From Agrostemma githago (taxonomy: Eukaryota > Streptophyta > Magnoliopsida > Caryophyllales > Caryophyllaceae): DNA of 64,000 nt. This document shows, piece by piece, positions 33,836-44,902 of this stretch. The notes below the pieces were generated by a model. The model did no database searches, was not told where the DNA came from, and worked only from the letters and a program-made list of their open reading frames with translations. The stretch is from positions 28,898,474 through 28,962,473 of the forward strand of contig OY288242.1 in the NCBI GenBank assembly GCA_958450325.1. The letters are read 5' to 3'. Position numbers and translations under genes: made by a program. Numbering within the stretch: position 1 is the stretch's first letter; the number at the start of each line of letters is the position of its first letter.

Positions 33836-34140
33836 TACAGTAGCAATATTACTGTGACACCGTTATTATAAAACAGTTACAGTGACCCTGTTACTATAAA
33901 AAGATAATATTGTTAACAATTACCTTGATTAACAAGGTTAAAAATATATTTGCCGTGAAATTTTAGGATTTTTTTCTTTTCAATTAATAACTAATAATAT
34001 TTAATTACCGTAACATTATCACAGTAATATTAAATGTTGCACACTGTTACAGTAACACTCTTACGGTGACATTATATGTTGCATTACTGTTACAGTAACA
34101 CTTTTACCGTGACATTATTACAGTAAAAGCATTACAGTGG
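33836..34140. repeat. TGTTACAGTAACA dyad cluster in TIR-1
   Basis: Repeated GTTACAGTAAC, ATTACCGTAAC and ATTACTGTGAC units in both orientations. The 13-base TGTTACAGTAACA is a perfect odd-centred palindrome. It resembles the repeats inside TIR-2. Confidence 0.75.
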
Positions 34141-34319
34141 AAACATTTATGATTACAAAATTTACTGTGAAAATTTTAAGAAAAGTATAAGACTACTATG
34201 TTTATAAAATTTAGTATGGTGACAATAATCAGAGAAAATGGTAGTACAAGTTTCATTGTGAAAAATATTTTAATCAAAGTACAATAGATGAACGAGACAA
34301 AGGGAGTGGGAAGTAAGAT

Positions 34320-34392
34320 AGCCTACGTGGAATTTGAAATGCCGCATCATTCGTGCTACTACACGATGCTCAACCAATTGAGCTAATATGAC
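34320..34392 (-). ncRNA. tRNA-like sequence (tRNA pseudogene or SINE head)
   Basis: The minus strand carries TAGCTCAATTGG, a perfect A box, at 34385-34374, with a GCTC/GAGC D stem. It is followed by TCGTG/CACGA, which can form a five-base anticodon stem, and ATTTCAAATTCC, a degenerate B box at the expected distance. The acceptor ends do not pair well, so a working tRNA is unlikely. Confidence 0.4.
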
Positions 34393-35275
34393 AATATGAT
34401 TGAGGAGTTTTTAGTTACAGTAGATCAGAAACTTGATGAAGTCACACCAAAAAAAAAGTTGATTAAACACAGTAATATAATTATATCTTCAATAATCAAT
34501 TATACGATGAAAAATTACCTTATTGAATCACTTGTTACAAATTGTGTACAATATCATCAATATATTACTATACGGAGTACCTTATTTGATTTGTTCTCAC
34601 TCATTGGAAATTTTCTAGGGTTTCTCTGAATTTGGGGGAAAATAAAAAAATTGAAAACTATGATTAAATATGAATTATTAGATCCTCATAACTGTTTAAT
34701 GATTTTCTGTAGAATTATTATTAAAAGAATTAGAGAATGGAAGAAAAAAGAAACAGAGAGATATGAAAAAATTGATTTGATTGGAATGAAGTGGGCAGGC
34801 TATTAGGCTTTGTGAAGGTAACGAACATGATGCTTGAATGTTTGAATAAGTGGATGACGTGGATGAATTTGGCGTGCATGATGCTATCAGATCCTATGGT
34901 CTATATTTACGGGACGGACTCACCTAATTTAAGGAGGAGTACTCATCGGATCCTCACTCTATATATATGTATATATATACATATAGAGGAAGGATCAAGT
35001 GAGTCCTCGTATATATATTGAGTCCATGAGTCCAATCTTGGACCATTGATCAAGTGGAAGATGGATGGTTGTGATTGCTTGAGGTGAAATAAGGAAATAA
35101 CTAACAAAACTTGGTAAATATATAATTTCTCTCCCTTCCTTAATTATCCCAATGCAAATCTTCTCTCTCTCATATCAATCTTTTAATTGCCTCTTTCTCT
35201 CACACAACAAGTTTCTTCAAAATTAAGTTTTTTTTCATCTTCACCAAAAAATCATCATTTTTCTACTGTCATTGT

Positions 35276-35870
35276 ACGTATGTTACTATGTTACTGCCAT
35301 AATCCATAAACTATGTTACTTTAACTCATACAATGTGTTACATTAATTCATGAACTGTGTTACTTTAACTCATAAAACTATGTTACTTTAACTCATAAAA
35401 TCTGTTACGTTGTATAATAGTCTCTTGCAAAAACTGTTACTTTAACTCATATAATGTGTTACTCTAATTCATGAACTTTGTTACTTTAACTCATAAAATC
35501 TGTTACGTTGCATAATAGTCTTTTGCAAAAACATGACTTCCAATCAACCAAAAGAATAATGTATGTTTCTATTAAGGATACTCCAAAACAAAAATTATAA
35601 AAATCCATTATAATTCCAATGTTTCACACATGTTACTCTAAGAACTGGATATTGGAAATCAAATTACACTCATAAACTATGTTACTGTAACTCATTAAGT
35701 ATGTTACTATAACGCATAATGTGTGTTATTCTAACTCATTTTACTCCAATAAAGGATGTTACTCTAAGGACTAGATATTGGAAAATCAATCAATCTCATA
35801 AACTGTATTACTGTAACTTATTTAGTATGTTACTCTAATGAATAATGTATGTTACTCTAACAATATATTG
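35276..35870. repeat. Diverged GTTACTNTAACTCAT tandem repeats in TIR-2, left arm
   Basis: About 18 units of roughly 25-30 bp such as GTTACTTTAACTCATAAA. The same words appear reversed (TTAAAGTAACA) at 36440-36620. Confidence 0.75.
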
Positions 35871-35882
35871 TCCTACTCAGAA

Positions 35883-36042
35883 TTGTTCTTCTTCTTCCTC
35901 TTCTTCTTCTTCTTCTTCTCCTCCTCCTCCTCCTCCTCCTCCTCCTCCTCCTCCTCCTCCTTCTTCTCCTTCTTCATCGTCAAACGATGACTTACACGAC
36001 GTTTCCTAATGATTCTTTCTTCTTCTTCTTCTTCTTCTTCTT
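35883..36042. repeat. TTC/CTC microsatellites
   Basis: (TTC)n passing to (CTC)n and back over 35886-35975, and (TTC)n at 36014-36042. These produce low-complexity open frames with F or K/E runs. Confidence 0.9.
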
Positions 36043-37287
36043 ATCATCTACATCTTTGAAGATCTGCTCTATGTATGGAGTGAAACTCTCACCCACATCC
36101 TTGCACCATTCCTCTGCTTTTACGTCTACTACAAAAACAAGAACAATGTCAATAAACGTGGCGACAAACAAACAATCAGAACTTGAAATATGGCGGTATT
36201 CTAACGAAAACATTAATAACTAAATCCGATGACATGTTACCCTAATGCTTCAAACGTGTTATTTTAATACATTAGGTATGAATGAGAGTATAAATGACAG
36301 TATAAACATGTATACTGCTATGAATAAGAGTATGAATGAAAACGTTATACTTTGATATTGTTTCCTATTTTGATGACAATCACGTTCCATCATTATAGGA
36401 AGCATTATTTTTTTAATATGGCAGTATTCTAAATCCTTTGTTACTCCAATGCATTACAGTAACATATGACAAGAATTAAAGTAACAGATGAAGTGCATTA
36501 AAATAACACGAGATTCAATTAACAGAAGATGTCTATACACAGGGTTAGACATTAAAATAACAGATGGTCTATATTAAAGTAACACATTATGTGCATTACA
36601 ATAACTCCATATATATGTTTGTGCGAAAAAATCATATAATGATCAGATCTTTAAAAAATCATACTATGAACGTAAAATCTAATAATATGGAGCATCTTAA
36701 TGACTTTCATTGATGAAGATTATGAAAAACCTAAATAATAATCAGTGAAGATTATGAAAAAAAGCTAAATAATAAACCTAACAATCTGCAATCTATACTA
36801 ACACAAGAACAATGAATCGTTTATATGAATATATGATGAATGAAATGAATAAAATTGACGAAAAACATGAAAGTAATATCGAAACTCACCATTGTTGTAC
36901 TCCACGAATTGCTTATCAACAGTTGATGATGATCTCGCGAACATTGAATCCATAGTAACGTGATGTCGAGCACAGATTTTGAATGAATGAATGGATGAAC
37001 GTGATGATGTTGGAAGCGTTTTTTTTTAGGTTTGATGAATGTGGTAACGTGAATGAATGAATGGGTGAATGAATAGGTGAATGAATGGGTGAATGAATGA
37101 GATATTATTGTTTCCTAAAATTATGGGAGTTATTTTAGGAAGCAGTATCTCCCTTCTTTTTCTTTTTTTCTTTTTTTTTAATACAAATTGTAGAATGAAT
37201 CCTGTCCATCCATCCTCGTCTCATCCAATGGATGGGATGAGGACTTATGGACTCATATATAGAGAAGGACTCATAAGAGCCTTACTC

Positions 37288-37290
37288 TAT

Positions 37291-37332
<42 letters not shown>
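37288..37332. repeat. AC/AT dinucleotide microsatellite
   Basis: About 11 AC units followed by about 11 AT units, touching the right end of TIR-2. Confidence 0.9.
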
Positions 37333-37662
37333 TATTAGTCAATACTCTTAATTCCATATATTGGTTCATCATATGAACCTCCTTATATATGAGATGAGAA
37401 GGTAGAATTAGGTTATTAGTATAACTCTAATTACCATAACCCGACAACGCAGCTGAGTCCGTATTACTACCGACCCGATATATTTAATATATCAATATAT
37501 ATTAATATATCCCGTACACATTTTGTGTGACCCAATGGGCCCACTTAAGACTACCAGACACGTAACCAATTTACATGTCAACCCGACATCGACCTCTACC
37601 AAGGCATGTCGGATACATAGACTTAAGGGGGTTAATCCGTAGGACAGTGGACATAACTCCTT
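37333..37662. other. Unassigned 330-bp spacer
   Basis: AT-rich, with a long self-complementary part (ATATATTAATATATC type) near 37475-37515 and no frame of note. It may be a fragment of another LTR, but nothing in the window matches it. Confidence 0.4.
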
Positions 37663-38480
37663 TATAACCCAAGGTTCACTATCTAGAGTATCATCGTAAT
37701 TCCATCAATCAACAATTTGTCACTCAAATCAATCCTCAAGAATTTCTTGCTTGCTTAGAAGATAGGGTAGACTCACAATCCTCAAACTAGGTAACAAGGG
37801 TTTACTAAGCCTCAAACATCTATAACTCAACTCTCACGAGGTTCACTAAGATGAAATTCGGTCAAACCAAGAATGTCAAGAGAAAAGATGTTAGAATAGA
37901 AGAATAGCACAAGGATTCACCAAACGAATGAAGATGAGAATATAAAAGAGAAGAATTGGAAGAAGTAGAGGAAGGAAGAAAAGAATCGATGATCCTTGAT
38001 AACCAAGATCTAAAACGAGAGGGGAATCTTCGGACCTCTACGGTTCAACAAAGAAAATCGCGGGATACGTTCATCATCTCGTAGGGATACGAGCACACTA
38101 GCATCGGGTCACTCCATCTAGATCCAAAGTGAATTCACATATGAGTTAGTGGCTTAAGCAAACTAAATCGGAGCTGAAAAGTCACCATTGGCATCTTTCT
38201 TAGAGCACCAAGTTGTCCACTCGAGTCAGCAGGCGTTGAAAGTTCCAAGCAGGTCTTGTCACGATCAGGAGCAGCATCATATCAACATCTAGTTCATTCA
38301 TCTTCTTTCCAGACAAAAGAAACAAATATTCAATGCTAGTCATTGAGTTACAAAAACATTAAAGCCTAACAATTAAGTCCTTTCTTTGTTTCTACCCATC
38401 TCTCACTAATATTTCTTTAATGTTTAAATCATTTACTGGTATTTTTTCTAAAATCAGGTGTAAGCGTCGGGAGCAACAAT
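37663..38480 (-). other. GypC internal region, truncated second copy
   Basis: Nearly identical to 47283-48147, for example ATCAACAATTTGTCACTCAA, with a deletion relative to that copy near 38140. No coding capacity is recognised. Confidence 0.75.
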
Positions 38481-38492
38481 GCTCTGATACCA
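38481..38492 (-). promoter_or_regulatory. Primer-binding site left of LTR C2
   Basis: TGGTATCAGAGC on the minus strand (initiator tRNA-Met). Confidence 0.9.
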
Positions 38493-38494
38493 AC

Positions 38495-41400
38495 CGTAAT
38501 CCTCTAGGACTTCTAACACAATACAGTGGCGGAAACACTGTAGAGTTGAGATTAAAACACACTGACAAACTACATTCCAATTAAAAGAAATGGTCAGTCG
38601 ATACGAAAGGTCACTTATAACAGCCACATTAGTGGGGAGTAACTCGAACGTTCTCCCAGCCATATTATATCATATGAAAAATAATAGTATTAATATATCA
38701 AAATAATTAAAATGAAAAACATTAAATGATATAATAAAAATAAGCTTTTGGAGAAAGCTTAGAATATTGGAATAATAAAATCAGAACAAGTTTTCAGAAG
38801 AAAAACTTCAAATATTTGCCAACCTGCAAACCAAAATGTATCGATAATAATAAAAATATTCAAATTGACGTTATGGATAGGATTAGTCTCGACGGCTAGA
38901 CTTTCACTAGGATAATACTAAAAAAATAGCTTCGAGAACTTAGTTAAAACAAATCAAACTTTGGTCTCTAACTAAGCTACTCAACGATAATAGGGTGGCG
39001 GCTTATAAATGCATGGCCTTAGTTTAAGATAATGCACACCCCTCCTGGGATTATCTGTCACCCAGTTCAACTTATGACGGTGACTTACTGCGAGGCCTAA
39101 GCTTAAGGTCAAAATGTACACACAACTCCCGGGATAACTGTCACCCGGTTGAACAACTAATGTAACGATTCCTGATACACTAGCCTATAGTTGATTGCAT
39201 TTCTAACGAAATTAACATTTTATTATTATCGTCGTTATCGTAACTTTAATATATTTCTTAATTCGTTACTCAAAATATAAATAAAATATAAGAAGTCAAT
39301 ATATAGTATTTTATAAATAATTAGGAAATCGAGTTAAAACTATAAATTTTAGAAAATAGATGTTTTAAGAAAAATGATATCAGAATTAATTAAGTCGACG
39401 AGTTTTATAAATTAAACGAGATTTTATAAAGCTTTCAAATTAGTTTTAGCAAATAGATTTTATCAATAAATAGTACTGATTTTACAAAAAATAATCAATT
39501 GTAGACAAATGAGAAATTATTAGGGAAAATAGTTTTGAATAAAAATGTATTTAAAACAAAACCGACTACTTTCTCATTTATTAATATAAGTCGTAAAACG
39601 AAATTAATTTATCGAACAAGTATACAAATCTCGATAAAAAAATACGATTTTGAGTAAAACTTTTAAATTAATGAAATATGACGAAAATATGAAATCGATA
39701 TTATTTAGTTACTAGTGTCACGATAACCAACAAAATATTATAACGGTCATAAATAATAAATTACTAACGATTTATAAAACGATATCAAAAATTGTAAAAT
39801 ATTTATAAGGTACACAATTTAAAGAATAGTTTTTTAGCAAATAATAAATCGCTAAAATTAGAAAAGCGAAGTCTAAATATTTACTACATACTACTACTCA
39901 AACATACGATATAAAATCAAGTAACGTCCTTTTCGGGTCCTTATCTTAAGACGACGGCGAATCGATCACGTGCTTATTCTTGTCGGGTCCTCATAAATAT
40001 CACAATAGAATAGGACACCGAGCAGCAATCAGAATGAGAACCACACGTCGACAGTAGCAACAAAGAAAGATGGATCAACAAACGGAACGTGCCAAAACTG
40101 GTAGCAATTGTAACACCCTTGATTTTATAAATTAAATTAAAATAAAATTATGTTCGTATTCTTATTTTTCGATTTAACTCGTAAATTCTTAAAACTATAT
40201 TAAAGCGAATTTATCGTTTAATCGTTTCAAATCCTAAAATTCTATTTGTCTCGGAAACTCTTCTGATATAAACATATTTTTATTTCTGTTTCGATTCATT
40301 CTATACGTTTAATTTAATTTTTATCGAAAGTTTATTTCGACGATTTAAATTCTAAATTCTTTTTATTCATTTATATTATGCTCGAGTTTTCGATATATTT
40401 TTCGGCTCGAAACTCATTTATTTTAAGTTTCGTCAAAATATTTAATACATTTCCTCGAAAAATCAATTTAGTTCACTTTATCAAAAATTTATCATTTATC
40501 GGGAAATACTATTTGATCGTGTAATTATTTTGTTCTATAAGCTTCTTTTTCGTCTCGAATAATTTATTTACTCATTTTATTTGACGGTCCGATTATTTAT
40601 TAATTTTATTAACTCGTTTTAACCCGATTCGTGGGTCAGTCAACTTATCGTTACGGAATTCGTTTAATTCATGTTTCCGAGCCAATTCATTTAATTAATC
40701 CTTTGTTTTCCTTTTCCTCTTGATTCAATGTATTCTATTTATATTCAACCCTCTTTGTTTTTATTTTGTTGACTTCACCGCTTCAACCTTTGCTTTCCAC
40801 TGCTCTCTCTTACGTTTCCCCTGCTCTCTCTTACGTTTCCCCTTCACCTCTTGCTGTCCTTCACTCTTTTCCCTTTTTCTTTCGCCTGCCATCATCATCA
40901 ATCAATCTATCTCGGCGCGCGTCCTCGGTTTCGATCACCCCTGTTTCTGGCCTCTGTTTTCGCCATTTCAGCGTGTTGCTGCCGCGTTTTCGCTGCTCTC
41001 CTGCTGTTGACTCGCGCACCTGTTGTAGGATATCATTTTCTTCTCCATCGTCCTGTTCTTTCATTTTACGTTTCAGTGTTGTAGGTGCGTTGTTTCTTCT
41101 TCTCTGTTATCTTCTTCGTCTCCTGTTTCATCCACTTTTCTGCTGCTGCGTTTGTGTGTTGTTGCCGCTGTTGCTGTTCTTTTTCTTCTTCTTCTTCTTC
41201 TTCTTGATGCTATTCTTTGCTGCTGACTGTCACGTTGTTCTGTTGATCGGTTTCGCTGCTGTTGTTCATAGATGTTGTACGCTGATGTTACTACGTTTTC
41301 CTTTCTGCTGTCGTTGTCGTGTTGCTGCATCTGTCGTTATTTGTTCCTACAGTTTGGTGACGCTGCTGTTTTTTTGTCCGACGGTGGTTGTTCGATGTGC

Positions 41401-44400
41401 GTCTTCCCTTTATTCTTCGTTCCTTCTCCTTTTTTGTCCTAGTTGTTGTTTGTACTGCATTTTGTTGCTCTTCTTCTCCTTTTCCGTCCTTTTTTTTTTG
41501 CTGTTGGTGCCTCGGTTCTCTTTGTGGTACCGCTGCTGCTATTACTTCTATTATTGACCGTGTGTGCTACTCCTTCTGCTCTATTTTGTCCGCTGTTCGT
41601 TGTAAGAGAGTGTGTGAATCGTTGTTCTACTCATTCTGTTGCGTGTGTACTGTTGTTGTTGTGCTGTTCGGTGCCGGTTTAGGTGTTCAGTTGTTGCGGT
41701 TTCTACGTCCCTTGTTTATATTCTTTATTCCGTTCCTCCATTCTTCTTCCTCCGTCTCACTATCAACTTAACTGTCGTTCTCGTACTCTTCTTGTCGATT
41801 TAGTTTTAAATATATTTTTAGTCGAGACTATTTTCACTAATTATTTCCTATTGACCATATTTATTAAAATCCGTATTATTTATTAATAAAAGCTATTTAT
41901 TAAAAATAATTTGAAATCTTTGTAACTCTCATTTTATTTATAAAACTCGTTGACTCAAATCAATTTTGATGTCGTTTGTCATAAAACGTCTCTTTTCTAA
42001 AATTTATAGTTTTAACTCGATTTCCTAATTACTTATAAAATACTATAAAATGACTTATTATATTTTATTTATATATTGAGTAACAAAAGAAGAAATATTA
42101 TTAAAGTTACGATAACGACGATAATAATAAAATGTTAATTTTCTTAGAAATGCTATTTTATACATTTCACTTATTTTAATCACTTACGTATTTTCTATAA
42201 TAATATTTCTATTTTAAGTAAGTTTCTAAAAATAGTAAGTTTCTATTTATAGAAAGTTTCCCTTTTATATAAAATGTTTATTCTTCTTTTTCTCATATTA
42301 TTTATAATGATTATATCTTTTGATTATCGATAATGGCTTGTTTAGGAGTTATGGAATATGGACAAGTGTTAGGTTTAGAGTAATATATTCTAGGGTTTAC
42401 GGTTTTGCCATCAACTATAAGGCTGGTGTGTCTTTATGGGGCACACTGGTTGTTGAACCGAGCATATATGGTGCTCGGGAGTGTGTGAACATTTTGACCT
42501 TAAACTCGTGCCTCGCAGTGTAAGACGCCGTCGGGTTGAACTGAGTATTTATGGTGCTCGGGAGGGGTGTACATATCATCTTAAACTAGGGTCACGCATT
42601 TCTAAGTCGCCGTCCTATTACGGTTGAGTAGCCTAGTTAGAGACCGATGTTTGATTTGTTTGAACTATGTTCTCGAAGCTAGTTTTGGTATTCTCCTAGT
42701 GAAAGTCTAGCCGTCTACACTACTCCTATCCATAACGTCATTTTGAATATTTTTATTATTATCGATACATTTTGATTCGCAGGTTGGCAAATATTTTAAG
42801 TTTTCTTCTGAAAACCTGTTCTGATTTTATTATTCCAATATTTTAGTTTTCTCTGAAAGCTTATTTTCATTATATCATTTAATGTTTTCCATTTTAATTA
42901 TTTTGATATAGTAATACTATTATTTTTCCATATGATATAATATGGCTGGGAGAACGTCCGAGTTACTTCCCACTGACGTGGCTGTTATGTTTATAACATG
43001 ACAGGTATTTGCTGCTGGGTTTTGGGTGTGAGCTAGCGAGTAGCGTGGATCCTACTCTTTCATTCTTCATTCTTGCAATTTATGGATTTGTATAAACCCG
43101 TTTGAAGATTTTTACTTTTAGCCCTTTTATAAAAAGAGGCCTTTGTATTGACTTACCATTTCTTTTAATAAGATATAGTTTGTCAGTGTGTTTTAATCCC
43201 AACTCTACAGTGTTTCCGCCACTGTATTGCGTTAGAATTTATAGGGGATTACAGCAATATCGAATAACAGTGGTTAGAACATCGCACTAACAGCAGCATA
43301 GTCGACAGTGACCAGTAGCATTAAAACGAGTGGATATCGACAAAACAGCGGCAGTGAAATTGATTTAGATAATAGACAAGAAACTGAGGGATAGAGGATG
43401 AATAAACAGCTCATCAGGCAACCTCTACAGAACAATCAGACTAGAAATTGAACAGAACTATGGCGAGATGACACTAGAACTGATATCGACAACCGTGAAA
43501 ATCGGATGAATAAGCATCAGAACCAAGAAGGAAGAGGGTCACCAATTAACGGAGTTAGTCGACCAAAGACAACAAGAAATTGTTACTAGGAAAGCGATAG
43601 TAACAGCGAGAACAACAGCGACAACCTTACAGAAGTAGCGATGAAACAGTACACAATAAGATGGAGAAAAAGATGGATATAGGGACGGAAATCGACAACC
43701 GAACAATATAAACAACGGCAGACAGCAGTGGCAAAAGTAACCACAACAATAGGTGAACAAAACGAAGAAGAAGGAGAAGAATCAGCAGTGAAACGCAGCA
43801 ACAGCTGCAGCAGCAGCAGCAGAAAAAGGACGTCAACAGAAGACGCGATTGACAGTAGCATGACAATTCAGCAGCAGCATCAGAAACAAAGAAGAAGAAG
43901 AAGACAAAGAGTAGCAGTAAAAGTAGCAGCAGCGCATCGAAATACAAAGAAGAAAGCAGGGATAAAGAGGAAGAAGAAGAATAAGAAGGCCGAGGAAACT
44001 AGCTCGACTGATAGCAGAAGCAACGACTAAACGACGGAGAAGGAGATCGAAAAGTAGCAGCAGATGCAGTAGTCGAAGAACAAGATGAAAAATAGAATAA
44101 TCGTGAAGAAGGAAAATGATAATAGATGAAGAGGATGCTAGTCGGACTTAAGGGGATGAAAGAGGAGGTGTTGTATGAATCAAAACATGTACTTGATTTA
44201 TTTCCAAAAGTTACAGGCTAGCAAAAAAAAACGCATAAAGCATATACAGATGAAGCGGTGGATCAAGATCCCAGGGGTGTGAATGTCAGTAAGGGTGGTG
44301 TACGTAAAGAAGTGGGAAAGTGAAATGCATCAGATGGTCTCCACCAAATAAAAAAAATTATAAGAAAACAGATTAATTAAATGAATCGGTTTACAAATAC

Positions 44401-44902
44401 AAATTAAACGAATTCCGTAACGATAAGTTGACTGACTCATGAATCGAATTAAAACGAGTTAATAAAATTAAATAAATAATCGGGCCTTCAAATAAAATGA
44501 AATAGTTTTTACCGATAAATAATAAATTTTCGATAAAGTGAATTAAATTGATTTTTCGAGGAAAAGCAATAAATGATTTAACGAAACTTAAAATAAATAA
44601 ATTTCAAGCCGAAAATAGAAATTCGAGCTTAAATGTAAATAAATAAAATAATTTAGAATTTAAATTGTCGAAATAGATTTTCGATAAGAATTAAATTAAA
44701 TGTATAAAATAAATAGAAATAAAAATAAAAATATGTTTTAAATATTAGAAGGGTTTCCGAGACAAATAGAATTTTAGGAGTTTGAAACGATTAATCAATA
44801 AATTCGTTTTATAAATTTTTTAGGAATTACGAGTTAAATCTTAAAAATAAAAATACGAACATAATTAATTTTAATTTAATTTATAAAATCAGGGGTGTTA
44901 CA
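38495..44902 (-). repeat. C2: GypC LTR, split by C3
   Basis: The pieces 38495-40109 and 43259-44902 together make about 3.26 kb. Compared with C1 it lacks about 150 bp near 38615 and about 300 bp near 39198. The first base of the 3' end has changed (CG for TG on the plus strand). Confidence 0.85.
40105..43258 (+). mobile_element. C3: GypC solo LTR nested in C2, 3144 bp
   Basis: LTR 40110-43253 (TGTAACACCCTTG...GGGGATTACA) flanked by GCAAT at 40105-40109 and 43254-43258. It lies in the opposite orientation inside C2. A pyrimidine-rich part runs from about 40720 to 41770. Confidence 0.92.

Larger units (their letters stand above)
29273..34959. mobile_element. TIR-1: non-coding inverted-repeat element, interrupted by solo LTR C1
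   Basis: The left end (29273-29345) and reversed right end (34959 to 34885) share GTGAGTCCTCCT-like sequence and the word ATTAGGTGAGTCCGTCCC. Both ends abut TATATATAT. Without the inserted LTR the element is about 2.0 kb. No transposase is seen. The right part has repeated TGTTACAGTAACA dyads and a tRNA-like sequence. It is probably a non-autonomous Mutator-like element. Confidence 0.65.
34986..37287. mobile_element. TIR-2: 2.3-kb non-coding inverted-repeat element
   Basis: Left end GAGGAAGGATCAAGTGAGTC; reversed right end GAGTAAGGCTCTTATGAGTC. The match goes on for about 85 bp, including GAGTCCATGAGTCC-like words. It is flanked by TATA-rich DNA on the left and an AC/AT microsatellite on the right. 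The internal part is non-coding, with GTTAC repeats in opposite orientations in its two halves. It is related to TIR-1 by its GTGAGTCC ends. Confidence 0.7.

Noticed and set aside
35987..36223. Frames with F or K runs near 36000
   Set aside because: Translation of the TTC microsatellite.
40766..41557. 263-codon open frame inside LTR C3
   Set aside because: Low-complexity L/S/F/C-rich product of the pyrimidine-rich LTR segment; not conserved in C1, C2 or C5.
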